From the NCBI GenBank assembly GCA_030428885.1, contig JAUIEJ010000005.1:124001-188000 (forward strand): 64,000 bases of DNA, in the 5' to 3' direction. The DNA comes from Gemmatimonadota bacterium. GTDB lineage: Bacteria > Gemmatimonadota > Gemmatimonadetes > Longimicrobiales > Gaopeijiaceae. The position numbers were made by a program, and so were the translations under genes. Below the pieces are notes generated by a model that had not been told where the DNA came from, made no database searches, and saw nothing but the letters and a program-made list of their open reading frames with translations. This document shows, in pieces, positions 19,378 to 29,322 of this stretch; positions within the stretch are counted from its first letter, which is position 1, and the number at the start of each line of letters is the position of its first letter.

Positions 19378-20454
19378 ATGATCGTTTCCTTTTGGATCAA
19401 CGCCTTTATCCCGGTCAACATTCCGAACCTGTCGACCGAGGTTCCGGAGGGGGACTACGCTGGAAAGACGATGATTCCGGGACCGGTTCCGCATATCAGC
19501 GACTGTTTCCTAACCGACAACCGCAGCTTCTCTGACAAGACGAACGCCAGCTCTCGCATGCACTCGGCCTGCACAATCGACACCGAGACACTCGATTTTA
19601 TCCCGAGCCATCGCTGCGACTCCACGCATGAGTTGGATTGTGAGGATGGCGAAGTGGAGTGCACCAAGAGCGGCGACACTACACGAATGACTTGGAGGGT
19701 GTCACAGAAGGCTCACCCGAAGCTCGTCTTGGAATTACGGGGCGCCAGCAACAATCCCTGCTTCACAGCTTCCCCGGACATCGACTACGAGGGGAAGCTC
19801 TGGTTCGATGCCGATGAGCTGTCGATCTTCTTCTCGGGCAAGGTCGACGTCTTCCCAGCCTTCGAGGCCTACGCTCAGCTGGACAACGGTCCGATCCACC
19901 GCGTGTTTTCGATCGGACCGCAGCGCGGCGCCACGCCATGGAACCTACCGGGCGGCGCCACGCGCGAGGTCTACGGCCTAGTCGATCTAACACCAGTAAG
20001 GCCAGCCCCGAAAGTGACCGGCCCGAAGGATCAGTTGCACCCTGATCTCATCGCGATGCTTGAATCCCTCTCTAGCCGGCTCGGCCGAGAGGTGATGATC
20101 ACGCAGGAGGGCGGCAAGCGAACTGGTCCTCCGAGCAAGAGCGCGCACCATAGCGGAATTGCCGCGGATGTCGCGATCGTCTTCATCGACGAAGGGGGCG
20201 ACCGGCGATTCATGCGTTCCGCTGAGGTAGCCGACGAACTGATCGCGGAGGGCTTTCGCGGTGTGGGGGAGTATTGGAAGGACGAAGATGTGCAGTCCGT
20301 CTTTGCCCACGGTGATCTGCGTGGCACGCCAGCAGCCGTGGACTCTGGGGAGTATGCCTCAGGAGGGGAGAAGGAGGGGCCCGCTGTCTGGAGCCGCGTA
20401 AATGGCAAGTACCGCAAGGGGCGGAAGTCTGGAAGGCCGGGGCATCTCCTCTAG
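19378..20454 (+). CDS. Two-domain protein with C-terminal peptidase M15-like domain
   Basis: The start is set at ATG 19378 because GGTGAGGA ends 7 bp upstream; a GTG at 19351 has no such site. Product 358 aa. The N-terminal ~210 residues begin SFWINAFIPVNIP and contain TDNRSFSD, with several Cys, which weakly resembles DUF3238-type beta domains. The C-terminal domain has SAHHSGIAADV (~254-264) and VFAHGDLRG (~308), matching the SxHxxGxAxD and HxD zinc-ligand pattern of the M15/hedgehog-like DD-carboxypeptidases. It probably cleaves peptidoglycan peptides. It may be the cell-wall-acting component of the operon. No signal peptide is evident, so the export route is unclear. Confidence 0.75.
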   Translation: MIVSFWINAFIPVNIPNLSTEVPEGDYAGKTMIPGPVPHISDCFLTDNRSFSDKTNASSRMHSACTIDTETLDFIPSHRCDSTHELDCEDGEVECTKSGDTTRMTWRVSQKAHPKLVLELRGASNNPCFTASPDIDYEGKLWFDADELSIFFSGKVDVFPAFEAYAQLDNGPIHRVFSIGPQRGATPWNLPGGATREVYGLVDLTPVRPAPKVTGPKDQLHPDLIAMLESLSSRLGREVMITQEGGKRTGPPSKSAHHSGIAADVAIVFIDEGGDRRFMRSAEVADELIAEGFRGVGEYWKDEDVQSVFAHGDLRGTPAAVDSGEYASGGEKEGPAVWSRVNGKYRKGRKSGRPGHLL

Positions 20455-20524
20455 CATGTCCCCCCCCGGTCGAGCTATCCCGAACCGAATCCCACAGCTG
20501 AGTCCACACCCGGAGGCCTGCTGA

Positions 20525-21856
20525 ATGCCGAGGACCTGGCGGTCTTTCGCCGTCGCCGGGGGCGGAATAGGCGCCGCAATTCTCCTGTTCTTCGCCCTTA
20601 TGCTCCGCAAGGTACCTGACGATCTACTCAGGACGGCGGAACGTCAGGTGATCAAGTCGGTCGAGGAGCTCGACGCGGACTGCGGCGACGGATGCGCGGG
20701 CCTGGCCATTCTGGAGAACGACTGGCCGTTTGCTCTTGGCGTCGTTGAACTGTCAGACCGGGGCGAGTTCCGAGACCCACGACAACTCCAAATGATCCTG
20801 GCTCAGGCGGACAGTGTACCAACCAGGGAAGACATTCTCCTCGTCGTATATGTCCACGGATGGAATCATGACGCTCGACCGGGCGACACCGACCTGGCTT
20901 GCTTCACAGAGACACTCAGTGCGGTATCTCGACTGCAAACCTACCAAGGCATCGAACGAAGACCCATAGGAATCTTCGTTTCTTGGCGAGGTGCGCTTTA
21001 CCGCTCATTGTGGACCAATAGGGCACTGTCGTTCTGGGACCGGCGCGATGCGGCCGACCGGATCGGCGAGGGCAACGCCCTCCGCACCATCGGGGAAGAA
21101 CTAGTCAGTGTCGCCCGACGACTGCGAAGTGCCCGTCCCAACAGCGGGCTCCGCGTTGTCCTCGTGGGCCACAGCTTCGGCGCTCGCATGCTCTGGAGTG
21201 CGCTCGAGGCGTCGCAGGAAAGGAGCCTCATCTCCGAACTCGCGGACGCCGTTGTCCTCCTGAACCCAGCAATGGATGCGTCCCTTGTGGATCGAATCCT
21301 GGCGCAGCCGGACCATCTTCTTCCCCCGACGCTAATCATGGCATCGGAGGCCGACCGCGCTGTCGCGGATCTCTACCCGGCAGCTGGTGCAGTGGAAAGC
21401 GTGTTGCGAAGGGGTCGCCTCACGAGTGCCATCGGGGCAGGCCACCGCGCATCCAACGTGACGCATTCTCTCCAACTCTCCAATGAAGACTCCGTGCCCA
21501 AACCGCGGCGCTTCGACCAAGGATGTCCGTATTCGCGCGCGGACGAGCTAGGCCTCCTGACTCTTGCTCGCGACGGAACCGCCACCGGGTCCGACCTAGC
21601 GAACTATACCGAGTTCCAGGCCCCTCGACTTGGCACCGCGGCATTGGTCCGGCTTGAACAACTCCCTTCAAAGACCGCTCCCAGTGGCGCGCCCTTCCAC
21701 GTGGCCCTCGTGGAAGAGGCACTTATCGCCGATCACAACGACTTCTGGACGCCGGAGATCCTAGACCTGGTGGTCCGCTTCGTGAACGCGATCGCTCTTT
21801 CGGGCCCGACCACTCGAGCGGTACCCACGAGCGCGAGGGATTCGCTTCAGCCCTAA
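20525..21856 (+). CDS. Membrane-anchored alpha/beta hydrolase
   Basis: A 443-aa protein from ATG 20525 with GGAGG about 8 bp upstream. One N-terminal TM helix (about residues 8-26) is followed by an alpha/beta hydrolase fold. The oxyanion-side motif is VVYVHGWNHDA (~108). The nucleophile elbow is GHSFGA (Ser ~216). An acidic residue in MASEADRA and a late His in EEALIADHNDFW are candidate triad members. It resembles DUF900-like or lipase/esterase proteins. The substrate is unknown; a lipid ester would suit the membrane anchor. Last gene of the co-directional block. Confidence 0.78.
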   Translation: MPRTWRSFAVAGGGIGAAILLFFALMLRKVPDDLLRTAERQVIKSVEELDADCGDGCAGLAILENDWPFALGVVELSDRGEFRDPRQLQMILAQADSVPTREDILLVVYVHGWNHDARPGDTDLACFTETLSAVSRLQTYQGIERRPIGIFVSWRGALYRSLWTNRALSFWDRRDAADRIGEGNALRTIGEELVSVARRLRSARPNSGLRVVLVGHSFGARMLWSALEASQERSLISELADAVVLLNPAMDASLVDRILAQPDHLLPPTLIMASEADRAVADLYPAAGAVESVLRRGRLTSAIGAGHRASNVTHSLQLSNEDSVPKPRRFDQGCPYSRADELGLLTLARDGTATGSDLANYTEFQAPRLGTAALVRLEQLPSKTAPSGAPFHVALVEEALIADHNDFWTPEILDLVVRFVNAIALSGPTTRAVPTSARDSLQP

Positions 21857-22044
21857 CCCATGGCAGCCCCGCCACGATTCCAGTCGAAAGCTACTGGTCG
21901 CTGGCAGCTCCAGGGAGAACTGGGATGCGGCGCGAGACGCCTCCCCGTCCGCGTATCGTTGTGGTGGCGGTCGCGGCGTCCCCTGCCTTGGCCCGTAGCG
22001 GGCAGCCGTTTCCGGCCTCCGGGACTCCGCCCGCCTGCACCCCT

Positions 22045-22684
22045 TCGGTTAGTTGTTGGTGAAAAGGACGTTGTTCACAGCAGGGCCTCGAGTCGGCTGA
22101 AGGGCGTGGTGTTGCCGATGCCGCGGTGTCGGCGTCGGCGGTTGTATCGGTTCAGGAATCCGGGGAGCATGAGGGTGCGGGCGGCCGAGTTCCGGTAGGC
22201 GCGCACGTAGGCCCACTCCCGCTTCGCCGTCTGGATGAAGCGTTCGGCCTTGCCGTTGGTCTGGGGCCGGTAGGGGCGGGGGTAGATGTGACGGACCCCC
22301 TCGGCGGCCAGCGTTCGCCTGAAACGATGGGCGCGATAGCAGGAGCCGTTGTCGGTCATGACCCGCTCGACCTGGACGTCGTGCTCACGGAACCAGGCAA
22401 TGGCACGCTGGACGAAGCCCGTTGCCGGCGCGGCCTGCTCGTCGGGCAGGACCTCGGCGTACGCGACCCGCGTCGCGTCGTCGATGCACACGTGGAGGAA
22501 CTCCCATCCGACACCTCGGGCGCAGCGACGACGGTCGCCGTGGATGCGGTGCCCGACGCCCTGGGTTCGGCCCAGCTTCTTGGTATCCAGGTGTAGCAGC
22601 TCGCCGGGCCGCTTCCGCTCGTAGCGTACCACCGTGGGCTTCGGCTCGAGAATGCGGAGCCGCCCGAGCCCCAGCTCAAGAATT
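22045..22684 (-). mobile_element. IS481-family insertion sequence remnant
   Basis: The transposase C-terminal two thirds and an apparent right end (GTTGGTGAAAAGGACGTTG near 22052-22070) remain. The left part with the HTH and left terminal repeat is missing; the IS-like sequence stops around 22684. It is nested in the integrative element and probably came with, or caused, a deletion. Confidence 0.7.
22075..22684 (-). pseudogene. Truncated IS481-family transposase
   Basis: The DDE core is present: Asp in LLHLDTKKLG, Asp in RVMTDNGSCYR and Glu in TNGKAERFIQT, ending FSRLEALL. The homologous part starts about ELGLGRLRILEPKP, so the N-terminal helix-turn-helix domains and start codon are absent. 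The open frame extends to 22737 only through unrelated sequence. It cannot make a full transposase. Confidence 0.85.
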
Positions 22685-22993
22685 GAACTACGAGCCGCAC
22701 GGCGAGGAGTGCGAACTGAACCTGGCCGAAGGTTCAATCACGTTTCGGCCCTACGAGATACGCATCCGCCCTCGCCGGGGCGGCGCGGCTCAGGGGTTCT
22801 TGGAGGGGCTCGCGGACACCCTCGCCGCGCTCGCGGCACTTGGCCCAGTTCAACCGGTGCTCACTGGCGAGGCTGAGGAGGACTTCCCGCGATTGGCGGT
22901 TGAGGACGGAGGGGGTGAGAGATGATGCGTGGGAAGCCCACCGCAACTGCAGTCCGACCGCAGTCCTAGGGACACGCACCGGAGGATCTAGGC
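22685..22993. other. Junction region with a possible interrupted gene tail
   Basis: On the plus strand a frame continues from the IS junction to a stop at 22925, reading ELNYEPHGEECELNLAEG and then TFRPYEIRIRPRR. It could be the 3' end of a gene cut by the IS481 event, but no family is recognised and it could be chance. No other gene is seen. Confidence 0.3.
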
Positions 22994-23909
22994 TTGCCGG
23001 ATGATCCGACTGCGGATACGACCCCCGATACGAGGGCCTACCTAGAGAGCCGAAGCGCGTTGGAGGAGTGGCTTCGGACCAACCGGGCTGACTCGCTGAA
23101 CGCCACAGGCTTCAATTTCTCGCAGAACTTCACGTTCTCGGGCTTGATCCTCGACGGGGCGAAGCTGGCACAGGCCGGGTTGGCGGGGGCCAGTTTCTCC
23201 GAGGCCAGCCTGCCAGCTTTCATGGCGCCCGACTCGAACGGGTGGATTTCAGGGGGGCCGACCTCCGCGGCTGCGATCTCCGGGACGCCCGCCTCGGAGG
23301 AACGTATTGGGAGGGGACGCGCATCGACGCCTCGACCGATTTCGGGGGATCTGACTGGTCTGGCCACGACCCGTTTCAGGACGGGTCGGAGCGCCTTGGA
23401 GTTCCTCGGTGGCGACGGCTCCTCTCGTGGGAGACCCTCCGGTTCGTGGGTGACCTCCCTCTCTCTTGGGGCGCCTCCCTCCTCCTCGTCGGTTCCCTCT
23501 CGGTTGTTTCGGTCGTCGAATGGGCCAATGCTCACCGCCTGTTCGGTGCGGTGGACTACCCGATCCCGTTGCCGGGGCACACCCGAACCCTCCTGCTCGG
23601 CAGCCTCCTAGTGACGCTGGGCTCAGCCGTCTACCGGATCGCGTGTCCTGCCACCGTCCAGGAGTACTCCAGAACTCGATGGGTGGATGGGATGCGGTTG
23701 CCCGGCGTTCGGTATGTTTCGGCGGCACTTCGATCGGCAGGCGCAGGCGATCCAGGAGCGCTGTCGGCCTACGCCCCGGCGTTCGCGCCGCCCTTCAGCG
23801 GCCGCTGCTTGCTGCAGTCTCCGCCGGGGGGACGTTCCTCGGTGGAGCCCTGCTGCTTTGGTTGTTCGCCAGTAGAGTCCTACGAGCTTTGGCCTTCCTC
23901 GCCCGGTGA
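22994..23909 (+). pseudogene. Pentapeptide-repeat membrane protein, broken by frameshifts
   Basis: The start frame (TTG/ATG-like, 22994) gives FNFSQNFTFSGLILDGAKLA, then AGLAGASFSEASL. Pentapeptide coding then continues one frame over as FHGARLERVDFRGADLRGCD, so a base is missing around 23205-23220. Two TM helices follow (LSWGASLLLVGSLSVVSVV and LLLGSLLVTLGSAVYRIA). After the segment EYSRTRWVDG the frame changes again, and a last hydrophobic helix (GGALLLWLFASRVLRAL) is read in a third frame to 23909. Ancestrally this was a pentapeptide-repeat protein with a C-terminal membrane anchor. Decay or assembly indels are both possible. Confidence 0.65.
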
Positions 23910-24128
23910 TCATTCGGCGCCGATGCCCGGTACATCGGTCGGTTTTCGACGAGGCGCGGCTCATAGGGCCGAGGTTTTCCGCTCTCGTCTCTAGCCTTGC
24001 TCCGTGTGTTCTCCCCCCCCACCCCCGCCCTTTTCGGAGGAGTGTCGTGCGGCGCGAAGCCAGCCGCCTGGTCCACGGGCTGGGACCCCAGGGTTTGAGC
24101 GCGGGCGCCGGCTTCATAGCTTGGCACC

Positions 24129-25238
24129 ATGATCGCGCAGAGGCTTTCAGGGGTCCGTGTCGGCGCCGTGGCAACGGTTGCCGCAGTATCGGCTTATGGG
24201 GCTGTTGTCTCGGCGTTGCCCATATGGGCGGCGGCGGGACTTGGCGCAGTTGCGTTGGTGGTGGCCGCGGCACTACCGCGCGCCCAACCCTCAATGAAGA
24301 TCATGCCCGTGATGTCGATGGGCCCGGCGAACGGGGCCTTGTGCCTCGTCATCCCGGTCAGGATCTCTAACCCTGGAGGGGCGGGTGTCCTTCGGCTCAG
24401 CGACTTCGAGGCGTGGTTCTGCCCGGATCCATTGGATGCGGAGATTCATGCCGAGCCGCTCCCTTCAGAGAACGACAGCTTCATCATCCGTTTCAGGCGT
24501 GGGAAGGAGCTTTGTAGCCTCCGATTCGACAAGTCGGAGTTGATCTCCACGCGGGCAGCCCGGATCGGCCCTGACGAGATCGTGCAAGGATGGCTCCCGG
24601 TCAGGGTTCGTTCCCCGAAGCCTCTTTCGAGTGGCTTCGTTCTCCGCGTGACCGCGATCGTGGACAGCGGCCCGGGTCAGCTGTCCGCCTCCTTCAGCCC
24701 GAATCATGCGTCCAAGGAGCTGGGCGCCACCTCCGAGATTCGGACGCTCTCCACACCGAAATGCGGGGACGATGCAGAACCAGAGCCCCAGATCGATCTT
24801 GCGGGCTTCTCCGAGTTCACCCTGTCGCAATCCCGTAGCGGCGATTCAGTCATTCTCATTCTAAGAGTGCGGATTCGAAATCACGGAGCGCCCACCGTTC
24901 TGTCGGGATGGGAACTGAGGTTGGCGGCGCCCGACTCCTCGCCACAGGTCGCGCACATCCTGGAGAAGGACGAATGGGCGAATGATGTTGACGAGCAGTT
25001 GAAGACTGGCGTTCAGAACCGCGTGTTTAAGGACTCCCGGATTTCGATTGGGAGGGATGGTCTGATCGACATCGCGATCGCTGGGGCGATCCACGGATGG
25101 AGCCTGTCGAGGATTGGAAAAGGGGTCGCCGGCGTGTCGCTGAACCTGTTCGATTCTGACGGGAAACGGTGGGGAACTGACATTGAAATCGTGGTTGGCG
25201 GGCCGGTCCCGCTGTCGGAAAAGCCAGGGCCTTCGTAG
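24129..25238 (+). CDS. Membrane-anchored protein with two beta-sandwich-like regions
   Basis: A 369-aa product from ATG 24129. Two adjacent hydrophobic helices (about residues 11-30 and 32-50) anchor a large soluble part. This holds two beta-rich segments of ~140 residues: one begins LCLVIPVRISNPGG, the other SVILILRVRIRNHGAP. The similar openings suggest duplicated Ig/CARDB-like folds. No catalytic motif. It is the last intact gene of the element, 540 bp from the far attachment site. Function unknown. Confidence 0.7.
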   Translation: MIAQRLSGVRVGAVATVAAVSAYGAVVSALPIWAAAGLGAVALVVAAALPRAQPSMKIMPVMSMGPANGALCLVIPVRISNPGGAGVLRLSDFEAWFCPDPLDAEIHAEPLPSENDSFIIRFRRGKELCSLRFDKSELISTRAARIGPDEIVQGWLPVRVRSPKPLSSGFVLRVTAIVDSGPGQLSASFSPNHASKELGATSEIRTLSTPKCGDDAEPEPQIDLAGFSEFTLSQSRSGDSVILILRVRIRNHGAPTVLSGWELRLAAPDSSPQVAHILEKDEWANDVDEQLKTGVQNRVFKDSRISIGRDGLIDIAIAGAIHGWSLSRIGKGVAGVSLNLFDSDGKRWGTDIEIVVGGPVPLSEKPGPS

Positions 25239-25679
25239 GTCTTGACGGCCTCACCCTGCTCTCGTGGTGTAGTGACATGAGCGGAGCAGGCGTCGTTACC
25301 TCGGTGAAGTTGATTCTCTCGCCGGTCGCGCGCCTGGGCTGATTCTGGGAGGAATCCCCGAGACTCCGGCGGGTGGCAAGCGACGATTCGGCCCGGCCCT
25401 GAAGATCGCAGGGGAACCGTACAAGAACAGTCCGCCCTCGGACGTCGTTCCGGCCGGTCGGGAGAGCAGAATCGCCGTCCTTTCCTCGGAGATCTACCTA
25501 GCGAGTTCGGCCGGGCCTGATCGGCCGTGGGGCGCGGGGGGCGTTTTAGACCCAGCTGAGCTCGTCGTAGTCAGGAGTGGCGGCACGGGCCGTGGCGTAC
25601 GGCCATGCAATCTGCGCCGGGGGCCACCCGACCCGCCACCAGACGACCGACCGCGAGTGCATGTTCGTGAGCACGTTCG
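25239..25679. other. No gene seen at the right end of the element
   Basis: Frames here are short and lack start signals or recognisable motifs. A plus-strand stretch around 25340-25560 is open but has no usable start and no known family. Confidence 0.4.
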
Positions 25680-25734
25680 AACCCCCAGACCACGAGAAGT
25701 GGCGCTTCGGCCGACCTCGAGATCTGGGGGTTTT
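25680..25734 (+). terminator. Large hairpin followed by TTTT near attR
   Basis: A perfect 10-bp inverted repeat (AACCCCCAGA at 25680-25689, TCTGGGGGTT at 25723-25732) is followed by T residues to 25734, with a 33-nt interior that can itself pair in part. It probably ends element transcription before the attachment site. Confidence 0.5.
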
Positions 25735-25779
25735 GCCTTGTGTTAGGCGGTTGAACGATGACTTGATGGAGTCTCGAAT

Positions 25780-25828
25780 CCTGCTCTGCAAGCAGGGGGT
25801 CGCCGGTTCGAGCCCGGCTGGCTCCACT
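25780..25828 (+). repeat. Displaced tRNA-Ala 3' half (attR)
   Basis: 49 bp matching 6435-6483 with one mismatch, C at 25786, which falls on the normally invariant U33 of the anticodon loop. There is no 5' tRNA half here, so it is not a tRNA gene. It marks the far border of the element. Confidence 0.9.
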
Positions 25829-25998
25829 ACGTCGAGGACGGCTGATCTGGAGGCGATCGGGGGGAATCCGGAGGATGGCGGGCTTGCGAGGTGAGCCCGC
25901 ACTCGTCCGCGCGAGCCTGGTCTCACATGGAATCCAGTGTGTCGCGAGGTACGCCCCGAGACACTCGCGTCGCGAGTTCGACGAGGGGGGGACGGTTC

Positions 25999-26613
25999 TC
26001 AGGTCAGCGTGGCCAGAACCTCCGCCACCAGGCCCGCCGAGGCCTGAGAGAAGTCGCCGAGACCCGCCCGCATTTCGCCCAGCTGTCGTTTCCGACGCTT
26101 CAGCTCCTCCAGCATCTCGTCGCGGAGTCTGGCGAAGCCGTCCCGCTTGCGTTCCAGGGTGTCCGCGGCCTTCTCGGCCTCCGACGGATCGTTCAAGCCC
26201 AGGGTCTCCGTCTTCGTGATCAGATGCCCCACGCCGCTCCGACTGGTCCGCGAGTATTCGACCTCTGTCGGATAGCCCGCGTCGGGATCGGTGGCCAGCT
26301 TGCGCAGGACCTTCACGATCTTCTCGAGTTCCTTGATTTCGGCCCTCTTCGACGTCAGCTCCGCGGCGAGGTCTTCTTCAAGCGCCCTTGCGCCGGTCTC
26401 GGCCAGCTGAGCCATGCGGTCGACAACGGCCGCGACCCGGGCCGAGGGGCCTCCGGGAATCCGGTCCCAGCCGAGCGTGGCAGCGGCGGTGGCCAGAGCT
26501 CTTCGCAGTTGCTCTCGTTGACGAACCCGGAGGCCTCCCTCCTGGCGACGGTTGTCCAGGGCCAGGGCGGCGATCCTCCGGGAGGTCTGTTCCAGCTCGG
26601 GTATTTCGGTCAT
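25999..26613 (-). CDS. Coiled-coil protein, unknown function
   Basis: A 204-aa product starting MTEIPELEQTSRR at ATG 26613, with GGAGAAG 5-7 bp upstream. Almost entirely helical and charged. The segment LTSKRAEIKELEKIVKVLR and the C-terminal AADTLERKRDGFARLRDEML have clear heptad character. No TM or enzyme motif. The open frame runs on to 27084 through the neighbouring IS110 region, but that part has no coding character. Family not recognised. Confidence 0.65.
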   Translation of the reverse strand: MTEIPELEQTSRRIAALALDNRRQEGGLRVRQREQLRRALATAAATLGWDRIPGGPSARVAAVVDRMAQLAETGARALEEDLAAELTSKRAEIKELEKIVKVLRKLATDPDAGYPTEVEYSRTSRSGVGHLITKTETLGLNDPSEAEKAADTLERKRDGFARLRDEMLEELKRRKRQLGEMRAGLGDFSQASAGLVAEVLATLT

Positions 26614-27871
<1,258 letters not shown>

Positions 27872-27982
27872 CGGCCAACACGGATGCTCAGCCCTGCAGG
27901 GACGCGGGTGGCCAGGCCAGGCTCGCCCAGTTCGACGAAGCCCGCGCGCACGGCGGGCGACCAACCCGAGCGCTGGTGCGGC

Positions 27983-28651
27983 CTACTGAGGAGCGCCCAG
28001 AGCCTTGTGGCTCGCCAGAACCAGGTCGTGATCGGCGGATCCGCGTTCGACTCGTTCTTCGGGACGGACGGCCCGGAGCCCGGTCAGGTCGAACCCGCAC
28101 GGCTTGCGCAATCTTCCGCTCGGGTAGTTGGGACAAGTCAGTGCGCCGTCCGGAACGCGATACCCACATCGGGGGCAGCCGCCAGGGCCGACCGACTTCG
28201 GTATGCGCGGTGCACTCGGACCCCGAGCGAGAAGAATCGAACCGGCGGCGGTAACCGTTCCGAGGCCGCCGAAGATGAAGAGGAGTGAACCAACGAGTTC
28301 CGCACTCAGCGGCCACGCACCCGTCACCACTCGGGCTCCCACGACGACGGAGGGGATCAGGAGCCCTGCCGCCGCGCCCCAGAGCGCCATGACTCCCGGC
28401 TTCAACTCCTTCAACGTGCGACGCCGGTGGAATGCAGCGAGCGCGCCCGAGAACAACGCTCCGCTGACGAATCCCCACACCCCGGCACGGAAGACCAGCA
28501 CCGGCGCGATCTCCCAGAACGGAAGACCATCCAGTCCGGGGCCCACCACGTAGATGAAGGTCGCCAGGCCGAGTCCTCCAAGTGCCCACGCGCCGGCCCA
28601 CGTGAGTGCGTTCCCGAAGGCACCCCTCAGTTTCCGTAGCCAGGACTTCAT
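27983..28651 (-). CDS. Membrane protein with C-terminal zinc-ribbon-like motif
   Basis: A 222-aa product from ATG 28651 (MKSWLRKLRG), preceded by a GGAGG-like SD. Four hydrophobic helices occupy residues ~15-160. The C-terminal tail has CPRCGYRVP and, after a spacer, CP and KPCGFDLTG, which looks like a four-Cys zinc ribbon on the cytoplasmic side. No specific family recognised. Co-directional with the small lipoprotein gene upstream. Confidence 0.65.
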   Translation of the reverse strand: MKSWLRKLRGAFGNALTWAGAWALGGLGLATFIYVVGPGLDGLPFWEIAPVLVFRAGVWGFVSGALFSGALAAFHRRRTLKELKPGVMALWGAAAGLLIPSVVVGARVVTGAWPLSAELVGSLLFIFGGLGTVTAAGSILLARGPSAPRIPKSVGPGGCPRCGYRVPDGALTCPNYPSGRLRKPCGFDLTGLRAVRPEERVERGSADHDLVLASHKALGAPQ

Positions 28652-28735
28652 TCTCGCATCCCCCTCCGCCCCGTGGATGATCCGGGCCCGTAGAGGACCT
28701 CGAACCCGATCCAAGGTAGGGTTCGTGTAGGCCGA

Positions 28736-29050
28736 CTAACAGGGGACCTCGTCGAAGCCCAGGGGCGATTCGTCGTTCCGCCCGACCACGAGGCCGGCCG
28801 TGCCCGGGGCCCCCCTGGCGGGAATCAGGATTGAGAACCCCGGGTCGGCATCCCAGGTCACCATGTGCTGTAGCGGAACCGTGCCGCGCAGGCAGGCCGA
28901 AGGGGTCCCGAGCCGATTCCTCAGCCGGCCTATCTCTTCCGTCCAGATCTGCTCGTCGACGCCAGAGGTTACTCGTCGGACTCGATCGGCGCTCTGGGTG
29001 CAGCAACCAACTCCGGCCAACAAGAAGATCAGAGCCACCCGGGCTAGCAT
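28736..29050 (-). CDS. Small putative lipoprotein
   Basis: A 104-aa product from ATG 29050: MLARVALIFLLAGVGCC is a short signal peptide with lipobox LAGVGC. The mature part is soluble and mixed, with no known domain. The open frame extends to 29191, but the signal peptide fixes the start. It is 84 bp upstream of the membrane/zinc-ribbon gene and probably co-transcribed. Confidence 0.6.
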   Translation of the reverse strand: MLARVALIFLLAGVGCCTQSADRVRRVTSGVDEQIWTEEIGRLRNRLGTPSACLRGTVPLQHMVTWDADPGFSILIPARGAPGTAGLVVGRNDESPLGFDEVPC

Positions 29051-29322
29051 GAGATCGTCCAGGTCCCGGTCAACATCAGCCGGTTCGTGCACAAGAAGTT
29101 CATCCTCCCCGCCATGTCGGCACTCCAGTAGGCGTGACGGAGTGCATCTTGGGGACCGTTCACGGGGTTTCGCTATTGCCACCGCCTCCACCCCGTCCCC
29201 TCCATCGCACTGCGCTTGGCACCTCCGTTGCGCGTTCGGATCCGCTAGCCTAGGATGCGCAATCTACGACACATGTAAAAGTACGGAGGGGCGTTGACGG
29301 TCAACTCGAATTCAGCGGAGCG

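Larger units (their letters stand above)
6484..25828. mobile_element. Integrative element in tRNA-Ala, ~19.3 kb
   Basis: The borders are the 49-bp repeats at 6435-6483 and 25780-25828. A tyrosine integrase sits next to the intact tRNA, with an excisionase-like gene beside it. Cargo: a four-gene large-protein block (8348-21856), an IS481 remnant, a broken pentapeptide gene and a membrane-anchored protein. To the eye the interior uses more A/T-ending codons (CTA, ATA, AGA) than the flanks. No capsid, tail, relaxase, type IV secretion or replication gene is visible, so it is a cargo-type genomic island that may depend on other elements for transfer. Confidence 0.88.

Noticed and set aside
25780-25828. 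Second tRNA-Ala gene
   Set aside because: Only the 3' half is present, with no D arm or acceptor 5' strand, and U33 is changed.
6484-25828. Element as a complete prophage or conjugative element
   Set aside because: No terminase, capsid, tail, relaxase or type IV secretion gene was recognised; only integrase and excisionase-like genes support mobility.
25546-25926. Minus-strand ORF containing PAGLEPATPCLQSR
   Set aside because: This peptide is the well-known artefact of reading the antisense of a tRNA 3' half; it overlaps attR.
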